Shown here: in pieces, positions 44,781 to 57,500 of the stretch
Layout of the letters: every line of letters starts with the position of its first letter
How positions within the stretch are numbered: position 1 is the first letter of the stretch
Assembly: GCF_029227915.1 (NCBI RefSeq)
Contig: NC_079886.1
Location: 19,630,501 to 19,694,500 of the forward strand
Direction: 5' to 3'
Origin: Hydractinia symbiolongicarpus
Taxonomy: Eukaryota; Cnidaria; Hydrozoa; Anthoathecata; Hydractiniidae
DNA: 64,000 bases
Position numbers and translations under genes: made by a program
Notes under the pieces: generated by a model
What the model saw: only the letters and a program-made list of their open reading frames with translations
The model's database searches: none
Told to the model about the DNA's origin: nothing

Positions 44781-46139
44781 ACTTAAAGATATTAATGGTT
44801 GTGAACTCGACCACATACTCGACCACAGCACATCTCATAAAATTATAAGTCGCAACGATTTGATCATTATTATTCCTCTTTAAAGTTGGTATTGCAGTAT
44901 ACCATGCTTTCTTGCATTTACCGCAAATGTGGATAATAATGGTGCTCTTCATTTCTAGCAAAAGACATTGAACCATAATTAAGAAAGCTTTGATAATTTT
45001 CCCCAAATTATGATTCATTACACGCTCTTTAAAAATAAAAACGGACGCATTTTAATTGGTAATGAGATCTACCATGCACATTTGGTTTCACTCAAAATGT
45101 GGACGATAATGGTGTTCTCTATTTTCAGGAACGGCATCAAAGAACAATTTTAGTTAGTTCACCAAATAATCTTGAAAACAAGATCTCAAGCAATCCAGAA
45201 GCTAGAAGCTGTTCAAAAATTTCTCTTTTTTTAGTACAATTGCATTTCATATTTAAATCAAAAACCGTATTGCAACAATGATTTTCTGATCAAACATTTA
45301 GAACCATTGAAGAACTTCATAGATTCTGCATGCTTTTGCTAAAAATTTGAACCAGGATGTTGGAATTCTCAAAGCATAGAATTTTTAAAAGGGTGACTTC
45401 AAGATTGAGAGAAACGACCGCTAAAACGTCCAATTTAACGTTAGGTAGGTTGGGAGAGGGCTGAAATCATATAACATTTAAGTATTTCTTTCGGAGAATA
45501 AAAATTACTTTGAAATCATTTATCGCCTATACGTTTTACAGGAGCCTGATGTTCCAGTGTTTAAGATTCCAAGAAATGATAATACTGACATTTCATTATT
45601 TTTACTTTGATAGCTAGGCAAGAGTTCAATTTGTAAGTTAAGTCTAAAAGAAAGAAATAATGAAAACAAAATGGAATGAAATTTCAAAATAGCTTATACT
45701 GCAAAAGTGAAAGCCTAAAAGTGAGAGCAAACCTCGCAGCTATTATTTTTGCAAAAATGAGATACCTTAAGCATATACATTTGTCGTTATCTATATCGTT
45801 AAACGACATTGTCAAACTTATGTAAGATGGCCATTCTCTACGTGTATGTGGACGTTTATAGTACACTGTGAGTGGAGTACATAAACACGTTTTTCTTTTC
45901 TCGATTAGAGAAGCGGGTTAAACAAGAATACAAAAGTTTTAAACTTCTAGGATAGCAAAATTAAGGGCGAAAATTTGTTTGATTTTTAATAAGGAGACAT
46001 AAATAATACGTTTCATCTCAGAAAAAACTTGTCATTTTTGTCGTACTATAGGCGACTAATTTTCAACTAATGAGTACAAAGGTGATACTTGGCTCCATAC
46101 CCCAAATTAAATTCTCTAAAATCAGAGTTGAAGTAACTT

Positions 46140-47410
46140 TGGATATAAAAGAAAGATAAAAGATATTTAAAAAAAAATCCTTGTAAATACATGCAAATAA
46201 ATTCAGTATAAGTACACACGCGTAATTTCTAATCAGAACTCTGTTTTTTCCCCCTAACACAAGGGCTTGTTTTGAATTAGGTCATACTTGGTAAATAAAA
46301 TAAATCTCTTTAACTTCACTTAAATCATTAAAATATTTAATATATGAATATTAAAGAAACTAAAAATATTAACAGTTGATAGTAATAAATTCAAAATTAT
46401 TTTGAAAATTGATCATAAAGCTAGGGATTCTTTTACAATATCTGTCGGACGGACATTTTCTTTTGCCATATACATTTTTCTGATATCTTCTATCGGGAAA
46501 CACTGTAGTGAAAAATCGTTATTTGAGGTACAATGAATAATTTCAAACGCCAATTTTAGCGGAACCATTATCTCAATCTGATTTACAGTCCGATTTTTCT
46601 AAGAATTGTCCGTCCGACAGATTTTTAAACACCTTTGGTTCTTTTTTTATAGTCTGGATATGCTTCATTTTCCAAACACACCGCCACTATGTTATTTATC
46701 GTTTGGATGGTACATTTCAACTGATTTTTTGCTTTAAAATTTTTTGGACAAAGGTGTCCGTCCGACAGTGTCCGTCCGACAGTGTCCGTCCGACAGTGTC
46801 CGTCCGACAGGAAAATTGTTAAGTTGTTTGACACTGAATGAGTAAAGCGAATTTCGAACAGCCCTTTGGAGTCAATGTTTATTAAAAAAAGGATTGTTAT
46901 ATTTAGATATTTACAAAAGAAACTTGAGATTCAATCAATATTTCGATAGATATGCCAAAACCAGTACAAAACGGCTTTTTTCTATTTTTTATCGTCCGAC
47001 AGACGAATTCTTTAGGATATTTTTTAAATTTACAGTTATTATACACTAAACATTTTTTTTTCTGAAAGAAGTCTCCTCATGAGCATTAAGATTCTAGTCT
47101 TTTTTCTTTTGTCAAACAACTTGAATTGCTTTAACAGCTAAGTAAACTATCGATTGTCCATCCGACAGATTTTTCTAATGCAAAACAAGCCCACATACAC
47201 AGAGGGGGTGATAGACGCATTGTCCAACAAATTATTCAGACTTCACCTCCTCACCTCGCACATATTTATTTACAATTTTACATTTAATAAGAAGTTTATG
47301 TAGCATGTGGTCTTAGCAATCAACAAGAAATTAAACCCGCCCATGTTGCAATCAAAAGAATACTCAGCTTTTAGAAATGTTGAGAAAACTTAATAAAGGA
47401 TTTTGTACGC
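46140..47410. repeat. Dispersed repeat interrupted by a transposon
   Basis: Positions 46140-46262 and 47193-47410 together match the continuous segment 33640-34060 in HSP60 intron 1 (shared ATCCTTGTAAATACATGCAA, ATTATTCAGACTTCACCTCC and TTAGAAATGTTGAGAAAACT). The junction corresponds to CCTAACACAGACATAGAGGG in the uninterrupted copy. Confidence 0.85.
46263..47192. mobile_element. 930-bp TIR element with GTCCGTCCGACAG motif clusters
   Basis: The left end is GGGCTTGTTTTGAATTAG. The right end is the complement of GGGCTTGTTTTGCATTAG (17 of 18 identical). Inside, CTGTCGGACGGAC/GTCCGTCCGACAG or close variants occur at least eight times: inverted near the left end (46441), singly at 46608 and 47155, and as four tandem units at 46756-46810. 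Such repeated subterminal sites are typical of transposase binding. No transposase frame is visible. The insertion splits an older repeat; a target duplication of ACA type is possible but not certain. Confidence 0.82.
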
Positions 47411-49215
47411 TCAGAAAATATGATTTTAGCATTTTTTATGTTCTATTGACAATTAGCAGGGGTGGATTTGAAGGTAGTGTCGTGGTACCACTTTTTTTCT
47501 CAATAAGGTGTTTTAAGGCATATTAATCTTTTTAAAAACCGGATGGTTAGCAAACTGTAACTCGCCACCTACATGTGATACTGAGCTTACCTTTTTTGAA
47601 TACATTTTATGTTTACATTTTTGGGGCGTTTTCTAAATGAATATAATTAAAGCAACATGTCGCTGGAGAATTGGCTAAACATTTAGCTCTGTTTCGCTTT
47701 TATGGAAATTCGTCTTAACTGAAGAAAGAATTGTTTTGATTTTTGTTACGAAAGATCGCACTAGATCACACACGCAGTTACTGTATCCAGAACATACCTA
47801 ATTTTCCATTTTCCCAATAATTGGTACCACGCTATTCTGTTTATTTGCAAATATAACGAGGCTTGATATTGCATATTAATTGATATTGTATCACAACAAA
47901 CCATACGTTCGCAAGAAAACCTCCAAGTAATATAGCTCTGACATCGACCTAATATTATGAGGTTGTCTATTTAATTATTTTTTACTTAACCACATTTTGC
48001 GTGAGTGTGACTTTGAATATCTCGAATTTCTTTTGCTTATGCTTTCAGCAGTTTTACAATTCATTATTACTCTTTTCTTTCTTCCTGTTTACTTTTCTTT
48101 GCCTCCAATTACCGCAATTGTTATCGCTCCCCTCTTTACACTCAAATGATAAATGCCCTACTCGGATAGACACGGGTCACAAATGTTATTACAGAGAGCT
48201 TAAAGCTTCGATTTAGGCTAACAAAAATTGGGCCTCGTGGGGGAACCAACCCACTACCATTTAGGTTAGAGATATAAAATTGGTTTCATTTACATTCGAC
48301 TATGTCTCGGCAATTTATTCAAATTTATTTCATAATAATAACACGTATTTGATATTGTGCGCCAATTCATTTCAAAACATGACTTTCAAAACAAAACATG
48401 ACATTGAATCGACAAGGACACAAATTCTGATTTTGGTTTTAGAGGAAGTCAAAGGTGGAGAAAGATAGGCGATGCAGGAAAACGCTTTTGGATAAGACAA
48501 ATTTATAAACATAGAGAGAGGAAAAGACAAAGGAGAATATCATTTGCTGAAAGATTTGAAACTTCACAACCATGCTGTTTTCTATCAACAACTTAGAATG
48601 ACCCCTGATAGTCAATTCGCGTGAAGGTGAATTTCCATTCAAGCGAAACGTACGAAACGAAATCTAGTGAAAAACGAATTTGGGCAGTCATATTTATATA
48701 TATATATATCATGTTTATATATTTCGCTTGTTTTTTAGGTTTTGGAAAAAAAAAAAAATTTAATCAATCTAAACTTTAAAAGGTTCGATGAAAAAACTAA
48801 GCTAAAAAATACAAAATCATTTTAACGGTGAAAAAGGAAAGGTTCCCTGGAAACGGTTGTTGAATAAACTCAAAAGTTAGATAAGTTTACTTAGCGCACG
48901 GTAACACTGTCACTGGACTGCTATTTTTGTTAAGGAACATTACTGTCCTGCAACCTTTTCAGTGGGTGGTTCACTAACATAGCGGATTTTAACTGGTTTA
49001 CAGAAACTGCGAAAACTTTTCCTAACGTTTTAGAATTGGAAGAGCTTATACTTCTGTTAGTCTCCACGGATCGACATCTCTAACTCATGGTGCAGACCAA
49101 TAAAAAGTAATGAATATTTAGAACCTAAATTAATTTAAAAATTTACTTTACAACTTGGCAGATCAAATTGGCAGAGTTTATAGATATGCCCTCCTGTGTT
49201 TCTTGTAAAAAAACG

Positions 49216-49295
49216 AGAAATGTTGAGGAGAGATAATTGAGCAATGTAAAAGTAATATACTTTTAATTGCTCAATTATCTCTCCTAAACATTTCT
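49216..49295. ncRNA. Near-perfect 80-nt hairpin, possible small-RNA precursor or fold-back
   Basis: Two 40-nt arms pair with about three mismatches and almost no loop. The left arm starts AGAAATGTTGAGGAGAGATA and the right arm ends CTCCTAAACATTTCT. The size is within the range of animal pre-miRNAs, but the stem is more perfect and the loop shorter than usual. A small fold-back element or an inverted duplication is equally possible. Confidence 0.35.
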
Positions 49296-50060
49296 TTGCG
49301 AAATACGTCGAAAACAATATCGTTCTTCTTTCGACTGAAGCGAAAACGTTTCAAGATAAAATTTTGGGATTTGAGATTTGAAATATTGGAATTTTGCAAT
49401 AGTTTTTGCTAATTTTCTTTTTAAAATATTTCGTTTCCCGTATAAATATTTCGTTTCCCGTAAATTCTTATTATATTTATGATATTTATTCCTTTTCAAG
49501 GAAAAATTTCGAGGTAAGCATAATGAAAACGAGGTTGGTCTAGTTAATGTTTCGATGTTTTCAAACAAGACGGGCAGAGGTGTTTAAAACAAACCACAAA
49601 AAAGACTAAAGATAATGTTTTATAAAAGACATTTTATCACTGCGTATGAGAATATCATTTGTCGTTAAAATAAAAATACAATAAAATAAATTAAGAACTA
49701 CAAAATATTGCTGAGATAAAAAACGAGGACCTTTTGAACGTAAATTGAATTAATCCACACTCTATTAATAACACTCGTAATCTCTGCGCAAAATGGTAGC
49801 GCAGTAGCGATAGCTGTCTCTGATCGATGTATCGCTCTGCTGACATATGAAATGCTATATATAAAAAGGATGGTGAATTTATCCATTAGAAACCGACTAA
49901 CCTTTTAGTTATGGGTTGTTTCTATTAATGACTAAATTGCTTTCACATTCTGAAACACTTAATTTTTGTCTAATACTAGTCAAATTTGAAGATCGATCCT
50001 AGAAACAGCTATAAACGCTAATTATATACACACTTCTTCTGTTAAAAGAATATGAATAAC

Positions 50061-50316
50061 AATTATTATTATTATTATTATTCCAAATATTTATACAGGA
50101 TATAGCCACTTCAGTGTTGAAAACACTGTTATCAATGCCGGTCCTGTGTTCTGAATGTATACTTTAGGTATAAACCGGCATTGCCAACCCAATTTCCCTC
50201 ATGGCACGGGTTGACCTGTAGCTGTGGTAAAGGAAATTGCTAAACATGCCCGCGGTGTGGATCTAACCACAGGCCTTGTGATTACAAAACGGACTCCATA
50301 ACCACGAGGCCACGCT
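50061..50316 (-). repeat. tRNA-derived SINE with (AAT)n tail
   Basis: On the minus strand a TGGCCTCGTGGT A-box-like segment (50312-50301) and a GGTTAGATCC B-box-like segment (50268-50259) form a tRNA-like head. A central conserved piece with GAGGGAAATTGGG and a 3' (AAT)n tail at 50061-50083 follow. The same central piece is in the SINE at 60780-60988. This is not a functional tRNA gene. Confidence 0.65.
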
Positions 50317-51305
50317 AGTAATGCCTTTTAATATGCGACCATGTGTCTAGTCTACTTTCACCGTCATTCAAATAACTTTAAAATCGCAAATGCTCTATGT
50401 TAAGCCGCTCATTGTAAAGGCGTATCTTTATCCAATAAGCGCCAAGAGCAAAAGATAAAAAAAATTAAAAGCGCCCTGGACATTTAATTGATGACAACTA
50501 CGTGTATACCGTCATAAAATAAATCCGTCAAATAAAACCGGTCACGTAAATACAGCGTTAAAAACATCATGCTTAAATGACGTCGATCTACCAAACGTCA
50601 AAAATCAATCTCGGTAAAAACCTTTAAAAGCACATAATATAAAAAATACTGGAAATTTAGGTTCAAGATTTTCACAAAATTGTAGCGGTAGAGTCCTTTT
50701 ACTAGAAAAATCGGTATTCAAGTAGTCTTGCATTTAAATTTAGTAGTGGTTAGAATTTAGGTATTATTATAAAGAAAACGAGAAAGTCGCATTAAAAAAA
50801 TAAATCCAAATTAATAAATATAAAATTAGTATAAAAAACATGATGGAATTTTTCTTCAACAGTAACATTTAGCGAAAGAAATAGGCCTTTCCCAGCATTA
50901 ATTAACCTGACGGCAAACTTTACAGTACATCCCTCATAAGTAACATGTAAAAAATAAATAAAACCAGTAAAAAAGCATTTCTACAAATAAAAATGCGTCT
51001 ATTGACAATTAAAAAAAATTAAAAAAAAATAATTAATCTTATATACATATATAAAAAATTAAAGAAAAATATATATACCTCAATTTGACAAAATTTGACG
51101 TGGGCGGTCTTGACACAGTTGGTCAAATTTTCTCAAATAGAGCTAATAAGTTGCTGTTAATATGAGACAAAAAAATGTTCATGATATTTTTCCCTAATGT
51201 ACAAAACAATACTCAACTAATTAAATTCGAACACAAATATTTGTCCGCCATTTTTAGTCAGGAACTTAGCAATGCTCTCATTGTTATCGCTATGTTAAAT
51301 TTCCT

Positions 51306-51469
51306 CTATTGAGGTAAAGCTTTTTTAGCTCTTGATGCATTTATCTTAAATTCAATCGCCTTATCACGAATGTCTTTTAGTTCTTGAATAGCTACACCTT
51401 TCATCTATGATTAAACAAAGATACTGAGAAATATTAGGAAACAACAACAACAAAAACCAAACAAAATAA

Positions 51470-51568
<99 letters not shown>

Positions 51569-54500
51569 AACAAAAACAACCGCAACAACAAAAAATAACA
51601 ACAACAACAAACAACAAACGACAGAAACGGAGTTATTGCACATTAAGTTTTCAGGTATGAGTGGCGCACTTTGTAGTTTTGTCAGCCTATTTGAAGTAGT
51701 GCGAACTGACTTGTGTGGCAGACAAGAAAGCAAATTAGAGCGATGTTATACATATCTCTGGTGGTAATGTAACATAGTTACATTCAGAGGGGAGGAAGAG
51801 ATAGCAGTAAGAACATTTACTGTTTATCACTTACTTACCTTGGATTCAGCTGTCAGCTTTTTATTTAACAGCTCTATACGACTTTTCAAATCCTCATTTT
51901 CTGATTGAAGACGCAATATCATATTTTTCTGGTTGTTCTTTATAAATCAAAGAATCAAAAGCATAACAAGGGAATTACAAAAGGCTATTTATAACAGCAA
52001 TTGCTAAATTAAATACGGAAAAAATCGCCTTTTACTGCTAAATTTGCTAGCGTCAGCAACTAACTATAAGGCGTGTAACTAAGTAACCATGGTGAGAAAT
52101 TGACGTCATACGTTTACACAAAACAAAATCAACACAAGATATCACACAAACCCTTTCTGATGGAACACCATCATTCATCATAAGATCTTTACTTTTACCA
52201 GCAATCCCTAGGAAATAAATATGCATTAACATTGATTTACAATAACATGGATACATGTGCTGACTATGATTTGAAAAGTAGAGATTCCAAAAGCGATTGA
52301 TGATTGACACAGGAGCTGATGTAGCAGTAAGAACAGAGCAAAACAGGACCATCGGAACAATTAGAAAGAAAAGCTGATTTGGCTCACGCAAATAGTGGAA
52401 TGACTAATAGTCAAATCATTTATAAGAACAATTGACTTAAAGAAAGCCTTCATGTTCTAAAGTTTCACAATTTAAACACGCAAAATGTTTTAAATTGTTC
52501 TTAACACTCCTATTATTTTTCTCTTATTTTTTGAAGTTTAAAGAAGTTTTAGTCCTTTTTTTCTTTGCCTAAGCCTCGCATCTTCTTAATATTTTCTAAA
52601 GGTTACAACCGCCCAAACCATATGTTTCTTATATAATTTGTTCTTATATATCTGGGAATAGATAAGATAAAACACAACAAGTAAAGCCAGCAATAAGCAC
52701 ATTGGAGATCATGAAATTCAACATAAAACTATTGTTGTAATAAAACAACCAACGAAGAGTGTGTTCTTTGCTTTTTAAAAATTTCTGAGAACAAATTATA
52801 CATATCTGTGAAAAGAACATGGGTATTTAAACGCGTCATTTACCGTGGATACCAAACGAAGAGACTAGCTTGCGATGCTGGCCTTCTACTTGGTTTTTCG
52901 TTCTTTTCAACTCTTCCTCCAGTATGGTCGTTTGTTTCTTCTCTTCCACAAACTTTTTTCGCCAGGTGTTGTTTCCTTTATAAAGGTAAAAACGAAAACA
53001 GTTTTTACCAAAAATTTGATAAATTTTGGAATTCTGCATAATTAACCAGTTATTATGCAAAATAACCAAAACTCCAGCCCTTACATAATACCCGGGGTAT
53101 ATGCATAATTTCCAATTGATCATATTTCGTAATATATAATTTACGAATTCTGCATAATTAAACAGTTATTATGCAAAATAACCAAAACTCCAACCCTTAC
53201 ATAATACCCGGGGTATATGCATAATTTCCAATTGATCATATTTCGTAATATATAATTTACGAATTCTGCATAATTAAACAGTTATTATGCAAAATAACCA
53301 AAACTCCAACCCTTATATGATATCCGGAGTATATGTATGTTGCAGGGTTTGTAATGAATTCAGAAATTTTTGCATATTAACCGATTATTATGAAAAATAA
53401 CAATAATCCTAACCATTATAAATATACGAAGGGGAATATGCATAAGTTCCATTCGATCATATTTCCCGTGAATTAAAAATATAGTCGTTAGCCCGTGGAA
53501 AATCCACGGGTTCGCCCGTCCTTTTTATACCGCATTGCGTGCTTCTCCCTATTGCTCAGCTAAGCTACCATTTTGCGTGACAGACAGACGGACGGACAGA
53601 CGTATACGGGCATTATAATATAGATAGAGAATTTAACAGTGTAAATCTCAAACAACAGCTACAAAAGCTTTGCAAAGATCAGTATAATCATACTTTGTGA
53701 TACTTTCGAATTAATCTCTGCTTGTAGGTTTCGGGATCTCTTCACCAGGGCTTCTCGTTGTTTCTGAAAATTATGCCTAAATAAAAAGATAGATTATTTT
53801 AATGGTACTGCGGAATTGCTTTTTTCATTACTAAATAAATGCGATCAGAGAGACTCACTTTTCAGATCTCGTATTTTCCAACTGTCTTTTCAGTTCTTGC
53901 ACTACAGGAAAAAAATAAATATAAAAAAATACGACCAAAACAGCCTCATCAGAAGCTCCATAAATACCCTGTCAACTTTATTTGTAAATATTAAAAACGT
54001 CTCTACCCTTCATTTTCTTCTCTTCTAGATCTTCTAAATGTTTCTTTTGTTTTTCTTCTTCTTCTATTTGTTGCTTCTTTCGTGTCTCGGTATTTTTCTT
54101 CTTCAACTCCTCAATCTCTTTTATTTTTGTTGCAAATTCGTCATCCTCATACATTAGCTGAGTATCTCTTCCGCCCTTTATATCATTATTATTTTCATCA
54201 CTTTTTGTTAACTGTGCGTTATTCTCTTCTTCCAAGCGCTGCTTCTCTCTCTCATATCTCTCTTTCATTTTAGCTTCTAGCGATAAAAGTCGAACGTTTC
54301 GTTCAGGACTTAGTTCTGTTTCGTCAGCTTCTTCATTATCATCTTCTTCGTTGTCACTTTCATACCTGCAGTTGTTGAAAAGAACAGTCAAAAGTTACAT
54401 AGATCTTTAAGACGGAGCTTTAGGAACACGGGGTTTGGAGACAAAGCATGAAAAAAACTGATAATCAGCAAATTTCTTAACTAAGTTCTTTTAAAAATAA

Positions 54501-57500
54501 ATATCTTAGCTTTAGATGCTGTCATTCCGGCAACCTTTAGTTAATTTATCCAATGGAATAATTATAAGAACTCTAATACCCTGTAAATAAAACCAAGGAG
54601 GTGTAAAACCTTCTTGGATGAACACACCAACGAAAGTTTGTAGCAAGAATTTTGTTTACAGATTTTCTGAGATGCCACCAACATTTTCTTTTTTATTTCT
54701 GATTTTTAAAAAATGGTTGTAGTAATGATTCTAAGTGGCTGTAAAGTCTGCAATGTTTTTGATACAGAGCTAACATGCAAAACAAAGTAACTATATGTAG
54801 ACAATAAAAAGGAAAAATAAACAATACAAACTGTCACGACTCTACTGAACTGTGTAAAACTTGAGGTTTTTCATATATTCCATGTATATAATTTGATATA
54901 TCTAAACGCAGACTTACTCAGTTTCCAGTTGTTTTTCTTTCATTCTTTCTCTAATTATTTTCTTTTTGTCATTGTTTTGAATATTTCGATGGCGTAAGAT
55001 TTTGTTTTCTCTCGATTCTTGTTTACTTAACTTCGCAGGTTCTTCAAATGTGACTCCAAGACTAAAATAAAAAAAATAAACATTTAAAAATGAGTGAATG
55101 AATGAATAGACAAATCAAAAGAATTGAATAAACGGATAACCATCAATTTTACGAACGAGAAAGAAAACAGAAAACAAACAAACAACCACGAAAACACACA
55201 CACAACCAAATAACAAGGAATCATATTATTAGTTTACAACAGCAGATAGTAAGAATAGTAAAAAACAACAACATTGAGGTGCATGTCAAACCTGGAAGCA
55301 TTTACACCGCTCTCTTGCAATCTGCTATGTGATTTTGTGACAACTCTTGCTGACGGTAACGGGAAATGCTGTTCTGGAGTTGCTGGTATAAGCGCTAGCT
55401 CAGGTTTAATTAGTTTAAAAACTGATGAAGTAGCAGGCAGTGTACTTGAGCGTTCCGAATCATGAATGTTAATATCATCGTTTGTGTAAACGTCACTTTC
55501 ATCGATATCGAGTTCAGGTACCAAGTCATTCTTGTCCTTACCATCACTCAGTGGTGGTGATTTGTCATCTTGCGTATTTTTCACAGCAGGTTGCGAATCG
55601 GTCAAAGTTTCATTGACTTGTTTAACTGCTGGCTTAGATGATTTCGCAAAATCAAATTTTGGTGAAACGTCAGAATTGATAACTGAATCTCTTGGTGAAA
55701 AGAATGTTGTGGAGTCATTAGAATCGTTGGAATCATATGTAAACGGACCTAGAGATAATACAAGCAAAGTCGACTTACTCATTCATCAAAGTTGCAAAAA
55801 AGCTAAATGTATCGATTATCTAATATTCACATTTACAGGGTTAGAATTACTACATTTAAAGCACAATATTGTTTGCTAGGTTTTTCGCCCAAGCACTATC
55901 ACTCTAGCACTTACTATTACTGCTACGCTGGCACTTAGCTATGTTAGATATAGGTTGACTCAGTGGATATTTTGCTAACATTAGTTAAAATTGCAATTGT
56001 TATTCTAAAGTTGGTTCCTATTGACACTATCACCATCATCTCTACCATTACAACCAGTCTGACTGACTATCACCACTACCGCTAGCTAGGCCACCACTAC
56101 CATTACCACAACAACTACTACTGCCACAGCCTCTAGGATCACTCAGACATCTACTGCTACCACTATCACTACTAAAGCAATCACCGCTGTTACTACCACC
56201 ACTGCATCTAACCACCACCACCACTATCACCATCGCCTGCAAATACTAATTCCATCATCACCACTACCACTAAGACTATGAATACCATCACCACCACCAC
56301 TGCGACTACCATCACTATCACTAGCGCCACCCCTACTACAACCAGGGAGATTATCACCAGTATTACCACAGCAACTACCCCCACTATCACAACCACAACC
56401 ACCACTAATGCTAACACTACTGTAAGAATTCAAAAAAGTATAAACAAATCAAACATTACCAGAGTATAGATTTTTGCTGTAATATTCCTCAGTATCATAT
56501 AGACGTTTAGTTCCAGATAGAGCTTCCTCGTGAGTGCAAGGAAGTAAAAATAATTCAGGTGAATATGCCTGAAAATAAAATTAAATGAATTTGTAAGCAT
56601 GGAATAAAACGTGTGGTCTACTAACTAGAAGGTCATTTCGTTAAATATTTTTTAAAGAAAGAGAAAACTAAAACAAAAATTACATTTTATTGCACTAGAG
56701 AATGAGAAAGTTTATAGAAATTTAATCGACAACAATTCCCATTCCCAGTTAACATCAAGGAGTTTATAACCATGCATACATATAAAGATGGCTGTCACTT
56801 ACTGATGGAGGCGCAAAATCTTTTCCTTGTAAATTATGTTCTTGATTTTTATTGACCTGAAATATAAAATGTAATAAATAGAACATTACCTATATACTTA
56901 ATAATTTTGTACTTGCTTTTTTCCGAACAGACAATCTATGGTGAATGGAACATGGAGTTAGAAGTTCTTTCGTAACACTATTTCTAACCGTTTTTCAGTT
57001 GTGACATTTGATTTGTGTGAACTTTACTAAGCATTTAACTAGAAAAAGTAATCTGATTTTTTTTTCAATATATACAGAATCAATTTTTGGTCCAAATTTC
57101 CTTCATATTGTTGAATTTAAATAACGTGCTGATTGCTATGATATTTATTATGCTCAAATTTTTTTTGAATTATCAACAACAGTAACTGATTACCCAAAAT
57201 AGTTAATTTTTAAACACAGTGTTATAATCGATGTGAGTAGTAAAGTTATAACGTCATCAAAATTTATATATTTTCAAATTGTACAAAATAAAAGGACTGC
57301 AGATATACACAGACTCATTGTAAATACATTTCCATTTCCAATCAAACAGAAGATGCTAGTTCTAAGGAGAAGGGTTAAGTCATAAAAATTATGTTTTAGT
57401 CCTTTTTTATGTCCTTTGTGTCTACCAGCAATAACTGCTAGTTTTAAAAATAAGGCGTAAAATATAAGCAGCAAACACAACTCAATTGATATGGTTAAAT

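Larger units (their letters stand above)
44781..51305. other. 6.5-kb gene-free region with nested repeats
   Basis: No supportable host exon. It contains a dispersed repeat split by a 930-bp TIR element (46140-47410), an 80-bp near-perfect palindrome (49216-49295), a weak Helitron-like stretch around 49787-49910 (CGCAAAATGGTAGC and TATAAAAAGGATGG) and a tRNA-derived SINE (50061-50316). Remaining sequence is AT-rich with chance frames only. Confidence 0.5.

Noticed and set aside
51364-51733. Poly-Cys, poly-Val and poly-Leu minus-strand frames
   Set aside because: Translation of the (AAC)n microsatellite inside a SPATA1 intron.
56048-56469. Thr-, Val- and Ser/Gly-rich frames
   Set aside because: Low-complexity ACC/ACT repeat in a SPATA1 intron.
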